Of a stretch of 64,000 nucleotides of DNA, positions 20,711-30,263 are shown piece after piece. The number at the start of each line of letters is the position of its first letter. Position 1 is the stretch's first letter. The position numbers and the translations under genes are program-made. This DNA comes from Tritrichomonas musculus (Eukaryota; Parabasalia; Tritrichomonadida; Tritrichomonadidae), in assembly GCA_039105265.1 (NCBI GenBank), contig JAPFFF010000001.1, positions 4,464,001-4,528,000 on the forward strand, given 5' to 3'. The notes under the pieces are model-generated. The model saw only the letters and a program-made list of their open reading frames with translations. It was not told the origin of the DNA and made no database searches.

Positions 20711-23700
20711 ATGATAAATACTTTTTCTACATTTGTCAAAGCAATATCAAGAGCAAATTTAAAAGATGTGTGTTCAGAGATAGTGAAGTTTGATGATGAA
20801 TATAACTTATTGGTTCTTTTTAGAATTGGGTTAATATATGAGAGGATCATCAATTATTCAAATTTTGTAATTAATTTATCAACAAACATTTTAAAAAAAT
20901 TATCTAAATCAAATCATATGTTACAAAAAGGAATAAGCACTGGTTTTAACAAAATTCAAATTCTCAATACAAATATATATCAAATGATTTCTGTTGAATT
21001 TAGTGAATATGAAAATGAAGAAGATAGTGAAGATGAAAAAGTAAATGAAGAAGAAAAATATGACAATAGTGAAAAAAGTCAAATACAAGAAATAATATTA
21101 AAACAACATATTGCCGAAATTATAAAAGAATTACAAAGTACACTTGATAAGATTACAATAAAATTTCAAAAAAATGATCATATTTTGGAGGAAGATAGTG
21201 ATTTTATAATTGAAGAATTAAAAAACAATATTATTACAAAATATCAATTAGTTATTAAATATGCTAAAGATTACAAAAAATTAAAAGCAGAAATTTATGA
21301 AAGTATTGAGGTAACCAGTGATCAAGAAAAAATTATAAGCATGATGGTTTATGCTTCAATACTTTTTGACGATTTAACAATGAAATTATATTGCCTTTCT
21401 GTTGATCCATTAATAGGCGAGAACTCAGATGATTTAAACATAAATATTTTTCGTATACTAAATGAAATAAAGGAAAAGATTCTTTATATAGCTTATAATA
21501 ATCCAATACAAATTATAAATGAGATCATTCATATATCAATCAAATTTAACAAAGTTATCAATACTATTAATAATTTGTTTCAGAAAAGCGAAGCTGAATT
21601 AAATGGAATTTTAAAATGCAACACTGAAAATTACCAAAATTTAATTGATGTTTCAATTGCAATTTGTAATTGCTCGTATGCAATAAATGAAATTGAATCT
21701 CTCGCTTCATACGTCAAAATAGGTAAGATTATAAAGTCGCTTTCATCAACCTATTTAAATAAAAAATCATTTACAAATCTGATTTCAACAGCAACAAACT
21801 TAATTTCATCTTTCTCCGAGAAAGTTAAATTTTTAGAAGAATCACAATCTGTAAAACAAAATTTATTAGCCTCATTCAATTCTATTTCCAAGTATCTCGA
21901 AGAAGAATGCGTTGATGGAGATTCTTCATCGTTTGGGCTTATTTATACAGTTAGAATTCTGGCACAATATTTTTCAGATTCAGAAATTGCAGAAAAAATT
22001 TTAACAGATCTTTATCAATCAGTTTCAGAAATAACTAAATATTATGTTGGAAAATGCAAAAAACATGTTTTGCAATTTATTTCAACAATCAATGACAATT
22101 TAGAATATTTTGAAAATCCAGAATTGGATGAAGCCAATTTTTATTTTACAGCATTTAATGGAATCAATGAAAATGAGTTAAATATTAATTCTGATTCTTT
22201 TATTTCCCTACAACAACAATTTTTTGATTTTTTGGGTTCTTCATACAAATCATTTAAGCAACTCGCATCAAGTTGTCAAGAGGACCAATTAAGGAGCAAT
22301 CTTAATTCTACTGTTGATCATATTTTAGCATTAGGAATTAATTTTACAAATTGGATGAATCATCTTTATTCAATTCTCCACACAATGGCACATCTTCGTT
22401 CAAAACTTGTTTTGGACACTTTATCATTCCCGATTTTTCTTTTATCGCCATCACTATACAATGATAATCTAAATGATGATGATGATGATTCAGCATCATC
22501 ATCAGACGATGAAAGTGAAGATAGTGAAGGAAATGAAGAAGAAGAGGAAGAAGACAATGAAAGAAATGAAAAGATCAAAAATGTGTTTTTAATAGATTTA
22601 TTATCTAAAAAAGTAACAAAAATACAGAAAATTTTTGAAAAAACGCCTCAATTTTTGGTTGCTGACATTGGTGACACTTTTGAGCTAATAAAAACCGTTT
22701 CTATAATATCGAACAATTTCCAAACTTTCATTGAATTTGTTCAAAAAAAATTGGATTCCACTTTTTATCCACTTTTTGAATACTCCATAACTTCAATGTC
22801 GCAAATTTTGAGTAAAAAAGTGCCAACTCCACTTATTCATGTTCTATCGTTAGCCAATTTCGATGACCCAAAATATTACCTCACTTCACTAACGTCCTCA
22901 ATAACGTATTCACTTCACATTCTGAAAGAAAACAGAGAAAAAATTGAGAGAGATAAAACGGTTTCACCCATTTATATTTCGCCTTCGTATTCTTTATTTC
23001 TGACAGCAACCTTCATCTCAGAATACGAGACAAACAAAGAAAAATCACTTCACTTCACCTCACTTTTGTCAAATATATATAAACATTTCAAAATTTTGTG
23101 GTTTGATTCAATTCAATTGTGTAGAAATGAAGTTGGCATTTTCACTTTTTCTGACACAAATTTCAATGAACTATTGTCATTATTGAATGACTTTTTGATA
23201 AGAATTGAATTGGAGTATCAACCGTCAATTCCATTCCACATTCCAAAGCCAATTCGCGAGCTGAAGCGATATCATCAAATGATGAGTATGATCAAAAGTT
23301 CTTCTGTTATCAAAATAGGTCAATTTTTGATTGACACTTTTTTCCAGCGAACCATAATTAACGTCCATTCACACAACTTTTTGAATGCATGGTTTGATCA
23401 GGTTTTAAATTTATATGTTGAATTCAATGAAGATCATCAAGGCAACTTTTGTGAAGTGATTGAAAAGCAGCTCACTTTTCTTGAAGACTTGTTTTTCAAA
23501 AAGAAAAAATGCACAACAAAAAGTTACACAGATTTCATCAAGCATTTATCGAAGGCTTCGATTTTCATTGTTTATGAAGAAGATGAAAGCAAAGAAGATT
23601 TTTCAAATCTTCATAAAAAAGTCATTTTGAAAGCAAAAGAATACTTCACAAATTCAACTCAATTGAATAGAATTTTCCTTGAAATTTATGATCATCTTTG

Positions 23701-26700
23701 CACAATTCTTTACACAATTAAATTCATTAAATTCACCCAAACAGAGCTTCACAATGGCATCATTCAATCATACAAGAAAGCCACCCAAATCATTGACTAC
23801 GTCAAGAACAAGAAGCACAAAATTAAATCAATCAACGTTCCACTTTTAATTCGTGAATTGAACGAGCTCGATAAGTATGAAACATTCTTATCAAAAAGCA
23901 ATGAAACAAGGACTTTCATTGAATATTTAATTCAAAATAATTGTTTAGAAAATAGTGAAAAAGTGTCAGTTTTTCTATCGTCATGCATTTTGAATTATTT
24001 CAGTTTGGTCCCATTTCAGAGTGACTCCCTTGAATCAGCTGAAAAAGAGGACTTTCAAAGCGTTGCAAATAGCTGCAGCACGAAGTTGTACGGCTCTCTT
24101 CTGCAGTGCATTTCAGCACAAAAGAATCGCAAATTAATCCCTAGGAAAGAAATGGCAGACAAGCTGAACAGCGCTTACTTGGCACTGAATGTCATGTTGA
24201 TTTATTTGGCATTTTATGCGAAATCGCTTCAGAGGAAAAAGGAGGACTTTCTTCGTGATTTTTCGGAGATTCAAGTGAGCTTCATCAAATCTGTCACATT
24301 ATTGAACAGTGCCAATTCAAAAGAAGAGACGGTTTTCAAAAAGAAAAAGTTTACAAAACTATTGAAAAAAATTAATTCAACCGTCAACCACTCAATTAAA
24401 ATAATCTTCAATGATGAAAACGAAGAAGAAGAAGAAGAAGACAAAATTGACAAAAGCGAAAATGAAAACAGTGAAAATCTAGTTGACAACGTCGATGAAG
24501 AGGAAGACGAAGAAGAAAGAGATCGAAAAATGCAAGAGAGAGAAAGTGAAATTGAAAGGAAAAAGATGGCCAAAATAAAGCATTTTGTATCGGTACTCTT
24601 CAGTGCTCTGCTTGATGTTGTTTTTGACGTCTCAAAGCTGAACGAGCTGGCGGCTTTCTGCTTCACTTCCGGCATGTACGAAACGGAGAACGTTGTGTCA
24701 GTGAGGAATAAGATTGTTGAGCATCTTTGCACGGTGATGCCTGAAGTAAAAAGCGCAATCGAGAAGATCGAATTGAATGCTGCATTATGCAGAACAAGTG
24801 AAATGAGCGAGCTTTCAAAATTGTATAGAATTGTTGAAGATGCCTTGAAAAAGTTCACTGACAGAATTAACAGCATCAAGTACAGCCAGAGCAGCAAGCA
24901 CTACACGCATATCTTCAAGCATCAGAGCAAGACCAAAAAATCAAAATCTCATTTAAAAAGTCGAACTAAAAATAAAGAAAAACAAAAAATCACAAACACA
25001 AATAATATAAGTAACACAAATACAAATAATGCAAGTAACACAAATACAAATAATGCAAGTAACACAAATACAAATAATGCAAGTAACACAAATACAAATA
25101 ATGCAAGTAATACAAATACAAATAATGCAAGTAACACAAATACAAATAATGCAAGTAACACAAATACAAATAATGCAAGTAACACAAATACAAATAATGC
25201 AAGTAACACAAATACAAATAATGCAAGTAATACAAATACAAATAATGCAAGTAATACAAATACAAATAATGCAAGTAACACAAATACAAATAATGCAAGT
25301 AACACAAATACAAATAATGCAAGTAACACAAATACAAATAATGCAAGTAACACAAATACAAATAATGCAAGTAACACAAATACAAATAATGCAAGTAACA
25401 CAAATACAAATAATGCAAGTAATACAAATACAAATAATGCAAGTAATACAAATACAAATAATGCAAGTAACACAAATACAAATAATGCAAGTAACACAAA
25501 TACAAATAATGCAAGTAATACAAATACAAATAATGCAAGTAATACAAATACAAATAATGCAAGTAACACAAATACAAATAATGCAAGTAACACAAATACA
25601 AATAATGCAAGTAATACAAATACAAATAATGCAAGTAACACAAATACAAATAATGCAAGTAACACAAATACAAATAATGCAAGTAACACAAATACAAATA
25701 ATGCAAGTAACACAAATACAAATAATGCAAGTAATACAAATACAAATAATGCAAGTAACACAAATACAAATAATGCAAGTAACACAAATACAAATAATGC
25801 AAGTAACACAAATACAAATAATGCAAGTAACACAAATACAAATAATGCAAGTAATACAAATACAAATAATGCAAGTAATACAAATACAAATAATGCAAGT
25901 AACACAAATACAAATAATGCAAGTAACACAAATACAAATAATGCAAGTAATACAAATACAAATAATGCAAGTAATACAAATACAAATAATGCAAGTAACA
26001 CAAATACAAATAATGCAAGTAACACAAATACAAATAATGCAAGTAATACAAATACAAATAATGCAAGTAATACAAATACAAATAATGCAAGTAACACAAA
26101 TACAAATAATGCAAGTAACACAAATACAAATAATGCAAGTAATACAAATACAAATAATGCAAGTAATACAAATACAAATAATGCAAGTAATACAAATACA
26201 AATAATGCAAGTAATACAAATACAAATAATGCAAGTAATACAAATACAAATAATGCAAGTAACACAAATACAAATAATGCAAGTAACACAAATACAAATA
26301 ATGCAAGTAACACAAATACAAATAATGCAAGTAATACAAATACAAATAATGCAAGTAACACAAATACAAATAATGCAAGTAACACAAATACAAATAATGC
26401 AAGTAACACAAATACAAATAATGCAAGTAACACAAATACAAATAATGCAAGTAACACAAATACAAATAATGCAAGTAATACAAATACAAATAATGCAAGT
26501 AACACAAATACAAATAATGCAAGTAACACAAATACAAATAATGCAAGTAACACAAATACAAATAATGCAAGTAACACAAATACAAATAATGCAAGTAATA
26601 CAAATACAAATAATGCAAGTAATACAAATACAAATAATGCAAGTAACACAAATACAAATAATGCAAGTAACACAAATACAAATAATGCAAGTAATACAAA

Positions 26701-29700
26701 TACAAATAATGCAAGTAATACAAATACAAATAATGCAAGTAACACAAATACAAATAATGCAAGTAACACAAATACAAATAATGCAAGTAATACAAATACA
26801 AATAATGCAAGTAATACAAATACAAATAATGCAAGTAATACAAATACAAATAATGCAAGTAATACAAATACAAATAATGCAAGTAATACAAATACAAATA
26901 ATGCAAGTAACACAAATACAAATAATGCAAGTAACACAAATACAAATAATGCAAGTAACACAAATACAAATAATGCAAGTAACACAAATACAAATAATGC
27001 AAGTAACACAAATACAAATAATGCAAGTAACACAAATACAAATAATGCAAGTAACACAAATACAAATAATGCAAGTAACACAAATACAAATAATGCAAGT
27101 AATACAAATACAAATAATGCAAGTAATACAAATACAAATAATGCAAGTAACACAAATACAAATAATGCAAGTAATACAAATACAAATAATGCAAGTAATA
27201 CAAATACAAATAATGCAAGTAATACAAATACAAATAATGCAAGTAACACAAATACAAATAATGCAAGTAACACAAATACAAATAATGCAAGTAATACAAA
27301 TACAAATAATGCAAGTAATACAAATACAAATAATGCAAGTAATACAAATACAAATAATGCAAGTAATACAAATACAAATAATGCAAGTAATACAAATACA
27401 AATAATGCAAGTAACACAAATACAAATAATGCAAGTAACACAAATACAAATAATGCAAGTAACACAAATACAAATAATGCAAGTAATACAAATACAAATA
27501 ATGCAAGTAACACAAATACAAATAATGCAAGTAACACAAATACAAATAATGCAAGTAACACAAATACAAATAATGCAAGTAATACAAATACAAATAATGC
27601 AAGTAACACAAATACAAATAATGCAAGTAACACAAATACAAATAATGCAAGTAACACAAATACAAATAATGCAAGTAACACAAATACAAATAATGCAAGT
27701 AACACAAATACAAATAATGCAAGTAACACAAATACAAATAATGCAAGTAACACAAATACAAATAATGCAAGTAACACAAATACAAATAATGCAAGTAACA
27801 CAAATACAAATAATGCAAGTAACACAAATACAAATAATGCAAGTAATACAAATACAAATAATGCAAGTAACACAAATACAAATAATGCAAGTAACACAAA
27901 TACAAATAATGCAAGTAACACAAATACAAATAATGCAAGTAATACAAATACAAATAATGCAAGTAACACAAATACAAATAATGCAAGTAACACAAATACA
28001 AATAATGCAAGTAATACAAATACAAATAATGCAAGTAACACAAATACAAATAATGCAAGTAATACAAATACAAATAATGCAAGTAACACAAATACAAATA
28101 ATGCAAGTAATACAAATACAAGTACAAATACAAAAAATGCAAGTAATACAAATACAAGTACAAATACAAGTACAAATACAAGTACAAATACAAAAAATGC
28201 AAGCAATAAAGATGCAAATGAAAGCATTGATAACTATGGTGACGGCCAGTGCTGCTCTGATATTTCTTGCTTGGATGATTCTGAGTTTGGCAAATTGAAT
28301 CATTTGACGCAGCTTTTTGTCCCGCAATTTCAGCTCTACAGCGCGTTTCTCTCAATTCTGTCTGAAGTGTCACGCGTTATGAGTGACCCAGGCACGGCGA
28401 AAGGCGGGCAGCTCCTCGCCGCGCAGATTCTGTGCAACAGCAGCTTCCCTTCTCCTCCGAACCTCCTCCGGTCCTTCTTCCTCAGCGCCGACTCTGATCC
28501 ATACTTCGGCTTCAAAGAGGACGAGGCGGCCAGCCTCCAGATTCTCAGTAAGTACAGCGCAACGCAAACCGCCAAAAGTACAGAAAAAGTTGTCACTATG
28601 GCGCCAGCGAGCAGCCTGTACGAGAAGCACGTCCGCCGCTACGGCCTCGCCATGAAGCAAGTCGAGAACTCGTTCAATCGGCTGCATTCAATTTTGTCGG
28701 AATTCAATAAAGTGGCAGGAAATAAAAATTCAACGCCAGGCGAACTTCTGATGGCTACAAATAGGCTGAAGGAAGCAACGGATCAGTACTCTCAAAAAGT
28801 TCTTCAAATAACGTATTTTACTAAGAAAGATAGGGCTTTGCAGGTAGAGCAATTGATCGAACTGCACAAGTTCGCTGATTCTGTAAATGATATTCAAAAG
28901 GCGGTGAAGGAAAGACTGACGAAAGGAAGCGATAAGATAAACGAAATATTTATGGCGTCTTCAATACATGATGAAATATTCGAAACAACTGCATATCAGT
29001 TTAGAGAATATAATCGGCATTTATTCGAAGGAAAGAAAGAAGTCGATGGTAATAATAACGAGGATGGAGTTGAATATGGACAAGAAATGGAGGTGTTGAT
29101 GAAGTTGAATGAATCTCATAATACTGTTAATATGATGCTGAAAGATATTGATGTAATTCACAAGGATATAAATGCAAACAAGCCTTTGATGGACGATTTG
29201 GATTTTTATGTGGGGCCAATTATACTCTCAATCTCCAATATTTTACAAAGAGCTAAAGAATTAACTAGAAATCGAATTATTAATGCTAAAAGAGATGAGC
29301 TTATCAGAAATCCGGTTCTTATTGATTCAAAAGGAAATATTACTCGAAGAACAAGTATTAAAGATATTAATATTAAATTAGAAAATGAAGAAGGTTTAAT
29401 TAAAGCAGCAGAAAATCTTCAAGATGCAGCGAAAAAGATGTTGGTATGCTTTACAACGAAAGGCACATCAACATTTAATATTCTTTCTACTAATCCACTT
29501 GAATATAAAATTATTGTTTCATCAAAATCAGTAAAAATAGCAATATTTGATCTAATAGCCCAAGTATTGTTTATTGGTGGAGATTCAGAAAAAATAATAA
29601 ATAAAGAAGTCAATGAATTATCAGATTTATTAAATAGCATTATTAAAAAAGCAGAAGGTGTATGCAAAAACAAAATAATATTGAATTACTTAAAGAAGAA

Positions 29701-29857
29701 ACGCTCCCTTCAATCCCGTAATGCTGATACGAATACTTCTATCCGTATTTTACCAATTTTAGATTTGTACGATTTTGGAAGCGAAGTAATTGAATATAAA
29801 AAAGATTATGAGAGAAAAAAGAAAGAGCTTGATGATTTCAATCTTGGAAAGAAATAA
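20711..29857 (+). CDS. Giant helical protein with 129-copy Asn-rich octapeptide array and talin/HIP1R-like C terminus
   Basis: Protein of 3,048 residues in one uninterrupted frame. Residues 1 to about 1,425 are helix-rich, with acidic low-complexity stretches near 590-620 and 1,235-1,290. Residues about 1,430-2,470 are an array of the octapeptide NASNTNTN, followed by degenerate Ser-Thr-Asn-Lys units to about 2,500. Residues about 2,550-2,890 are again helical. The C terminus (about 2,890-3,048) has EEGLIKAAENLQDAAKKML, a long charged helix and a basic end, resembling the I/LWEQ actin-binding module of talin, HIP1R and Sla2; this resemblance is weak and inferred. No signal peptide or membrane segment is seen, so it is probably cytosolic and perhaps cytoskeletal. 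The array has one Asn-Ala-Ser sequon per unit, irrelevant if cytosolic. Codon use in the stretch at 28,380-28,680 is strikingly GC-rich. Confidence 0.8.
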   Translation: MINTFSTFVKAISRANLKDVCSEIVKFDDEYNLLVLFRIGLIYERIINYSNFVINLSTNILKKLSKSNHMLQKGISTGFNKIQILNTNIYQMISVEFSEYENEEDSEDEKVNEEEKYDNSEKSQIQEIILKQHIAEIIKELQSTLDKITIKFQKNDHILEEDSDFIIEELKNNIITKYQLVIKYAKDYKKLKAEIYESIEVTSDQEKIISMMVYASILFDDLTMKLYCLSVDPLIGENSDDLNINIFRILNEIKEKILYIAYNNPIQIINEIIHISIKFNKVINTINNLFQKSEAELNGILKCNTENYQNLIDVSIAICNCSYAINEIESLASYVKIGKIIKSLSSTYLNKKSFTNLISTATNLISSFSEKVKFLEESQSVKQNLLASFNSISKYLEEECVDGDSSSFGLIYTVRILAQYFSDSEIAEKILTDLYQSVSEITKYYVGKCKKHVLQFISTINDNLEYFENPELDEANFYFTAFNGINENELNINSDSFISLQQQFFDFLGSSYKSFKQLASSCQEDQLRSNLNSTVDHILALGINFTNWMNHLYSILHTMAHLRSKLVLDTLSFPIFLLSPSLYNDNLNDDDDDSASSSDDESEDSEGNEEEEEEDNERNEKIKNVFLIDLLSKKVTKIQKIFEKTPQFLVADIGDTFELIKTVSIISNNFQTFIEFVQKKLDSTFYPLFEYSITSMSQILSKKVPTPLIHVLSLANFDDPKYYLTSLTSSITYSLHILKENREKIERDKTVSPIYISPSYSLFLTATFISEYETNKEKSLHFTSLLSNIYKHFKILWFDSIQLCRNEVGIFTFSDTNFNELLSLLNDFLIRIELEYQPSIPFHIPKPIRELKRYHQMMSMIKSSSVIKIGQFLIDTFFQRTIINVHSHNFLNAWFDQVLNLYVEFNEDHQGNFCEVIEKQLTFLEDLFFKKKKCTTKSYTDFIKHLSKASIFIVYEEDESKEDFSNLHKKVILKAKEYFTNSTQLNRIFLEIYDHLCTILYTIKFIKFTQTELHNGIIQSYKKATQIIDYVKNKKHKIKSINVPLLIRELNELDKYETFLSKSNETRTFIEYLIQNNCLENSEKVSVFLSSCILNYFSLVPFQSDSLESAEKEDFQSVANSCSTKLYGSLLQCISAQKNRKLIPRKEMADKLNSAYLALNVMLIYLAFYAKSLQRKKEDFLRDFSEIQVSFIKSVTLLNSANSKEETVFKKKKFTKLLKKINSTVNHSIKIIFNDENEEEEEEDKIDKSENENSENLVDNVDEEEDEEERDRKMQERESEIERKKMAKIKHFVSVLFSALLDVVFDVSKLNELAAFCFTSGMYETENVVSVRNKIVEHLCTVMPEVKSAIEKIELNAALCRTSEMSELSKLYRIVEDALKKFTDRINSIKYSQSSKHYTHIFKHQSKTKKSKSHLKSRTKNKEKQKITNTNNISNTNTNNASNTNTNNASNTNTNNASNTNTNNASNTNTNNASNTNTNNASNTNTNNASNTNTNNASNTNTNNASNTNTNNASNTNTNNASNTNTNNASNTNTNNASNTNTNNASNTNTNNASNTNTNNASNTNTNNASNTNTNNASNTNTNNASNTNTNNASNTNTNNASNTNTNNASNTNTNNASNTNTNNASNTNTNNASNTNTNNASNTNTNNASNTNTNNASNTNTNNASNTNTNNASNTNTNNASNTNTNNASNTNTNNASNTNTNNASNTNTNNASNTNTNNASNTNTNNASNTNTNNASNTNTNNASNTNTNNASNTNTNNASNTNTNNASNTNTNNASNTNTNNASNTNTNNASNTNTNNASNTNTNNASNTNTNNASNTNTNNASNTNTNNASNTNTNNASNTNTNNASNTNTNNASNTNTNNASNTNTNNASNTNTNNASNTNTNNASNTNTNNASNTNTNNASNTNTNNASNTNTNNASNTNTNNASNTNTNNASNTNTNNASNTNTNNASNTNTNNASNTNTNNASNTNTNNASNTNTNNASNTNTNNASNTNTNNASNTNTNNASNTNTNNASNTNTNNASNTNTNNASNTNTNNASNTNTNNASNTNTNNASNTNTNNASNTNTNNASNTNTNNASNTNTNNASNTNTNNASNTNTNNASNTNTNNASNTNTNNASNTNTNNASNTNTNNASNTNTNNASNTNTNNASNTNTNNASNTNTNNASNTNTNNASNTNTNNASNTNTNNASNTNTNNASNTNTNNASNTNTNNASNTNTNNASNTNTNNASNTNTNNASNTNTNNASNTNTNNASNTNTNNASNTNTNNASNTNTNNASNTNTNNASNTNTNNASNTNTNNASNTNTNNASNTNTNNASNTNTNNASNTNTNNASNTNTNNASNTNTNNASNTNTNNASNTNTNNASNTNTNNASNTNTNNASNTNTNNASNTNTNNASNTNTNNASNTNTNNASNTNTNNASNTNTNNASNTNTNNASNTNTNNASNTNTNNASNTNTNNASNTNTSTNTKNASNTNTSTNTSTNTSTNTKNASNKDANESIDNYGDGQCCSDISCLDDSEFGKLNHLTQLFVPQFQLYSAFLSILSEVSRVMSDPGTAKGGQLLAAQILCNSSFPSPPNLLRSFFLSADSDPYFGFKEDEAASLQILSKYSATQTAKSTEKVVTMAPASSLYEKHVRRYGLAMKQVENSFNRLHSILSEFNKVAGNKNSTPGELLMATNRLKEATDQYSQKVLQITYFTKKDRALQVEQLIELHKFADSVNDIQKAVKERLTKGSDKINEIFMASSIHDEIFETTAYQFREYNRHLFEGKKEVDGNNNEDGVEYGQEMEVLMKLNESHNTVNMMLKDIDVIHKDINANKPLMDDLDFYVGPIILSISNILQRAKELTRNRIINAKRDELIRNPVLIDSKGNITRRTSIKDINIKLENEEGLIKAAENLQDAAKKMLVCFTTKGTSTFNILSTNPLEYKIIVSSKSVKIAIFDLIAQVLFIGGDSEKIINKEVNELSDLLNSIIKKAEGVCKNKIILNYLKKKRSLQSRNADTNTSIRILPILDLYDFGSEVIEYKKDYERKKKELDDFNLGKK
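25007..28200 (+). repeat. 24-bp coding minisatellite, about 129 units plus degenerate ends
   Basis: Counting the core GCAAGTAAY, whose first copy is at 25031 and last at 28103, gives 129 units at an exact 24-base period. Across all of them the only difference I see is C or T at one position, the third base of an Asn codon (about 81 C, 48 T). An imperfect unit precedes the array, and variant units carrying AGT and AAA codons follow it from about 28120 to 28200. Because 24 is divisible by 3 and no unit contains a stop on either strand, other frames are open through the array too. Confidence 0.97.
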
Positions 29858-30263
29858 AATACCTTTTGTTTGTTTTATAAAATCAAAGAAATATACATTT
29901 TTTTATTATTTTGATTTAACATTATAAAAGTGAAGTTCATTCTTATAATCAATTCAATTTTGACATATTTTGAATTAACAATTAAACCAGTAATTGTGAA
30001 ATTCTTACATACAATTATCATTTATCTAAAGAAGCAGCATACTATCAAATTCTTTCATTCAACATTAAAAAAAAAAAAAATTCATTTGATTTCTATATTG
30101 AATCATTTTGACTCAGAAATTTTAGAGATATACCCAGAAAATTGAGAACCTTGAATGTAAAACAGGGAAGGAAAACATTTTATGCTTCAAAAGACAAAAT
30201 TTTTTATTTATTTATTTATTTAAAATAATATAAAAAAAAAAAAATGAAAGGATAGAAATGAAA
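29858..30263. other. Spacer between convergent genes, no supported gene
   Basis: These 406 bases separate the giant gene and the inverted P5A gene. The 18-base word shared with the RPA1 upstream region lies at 29921-29938. A 71-codon frame at 29930-30145 is low-complexity and has no family resemblance. A TTTA run near 30200-30225 and A tracts fit 3' flanks. Confidence 0.5.

Noticed and set aside
25007-28200. Tandem array considered as a CRISPR or centromeric satellite.
   Set aside because: Units are contiguous with no spacers, and the array lies in frame inside a 3,048-codon gene.
24949-28373. Very long minus-strand and alternate plus-strand open frames with repeats such as LLALFVFV or MQVTQIQI.
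   Set aside because: They are shadows of the 24-base coding repeat: the period is a multiple of three and no unit contains a stop in those frames. The host frame extends far on both sides with normal coding character.
28336-28687. Overlapping frames on both strands in the GC-rich patch.
   Set aside because: GC-rich sequence has few stops by chance. The main plus-strand frame is continuous with the rest of the gene.
29930-30145. 71-codon frame between convergent genes.
   Set aside because: Low-complexity, hydrophobic and Lys-rich translation with no family resemblance, in 3'-flank sequence.
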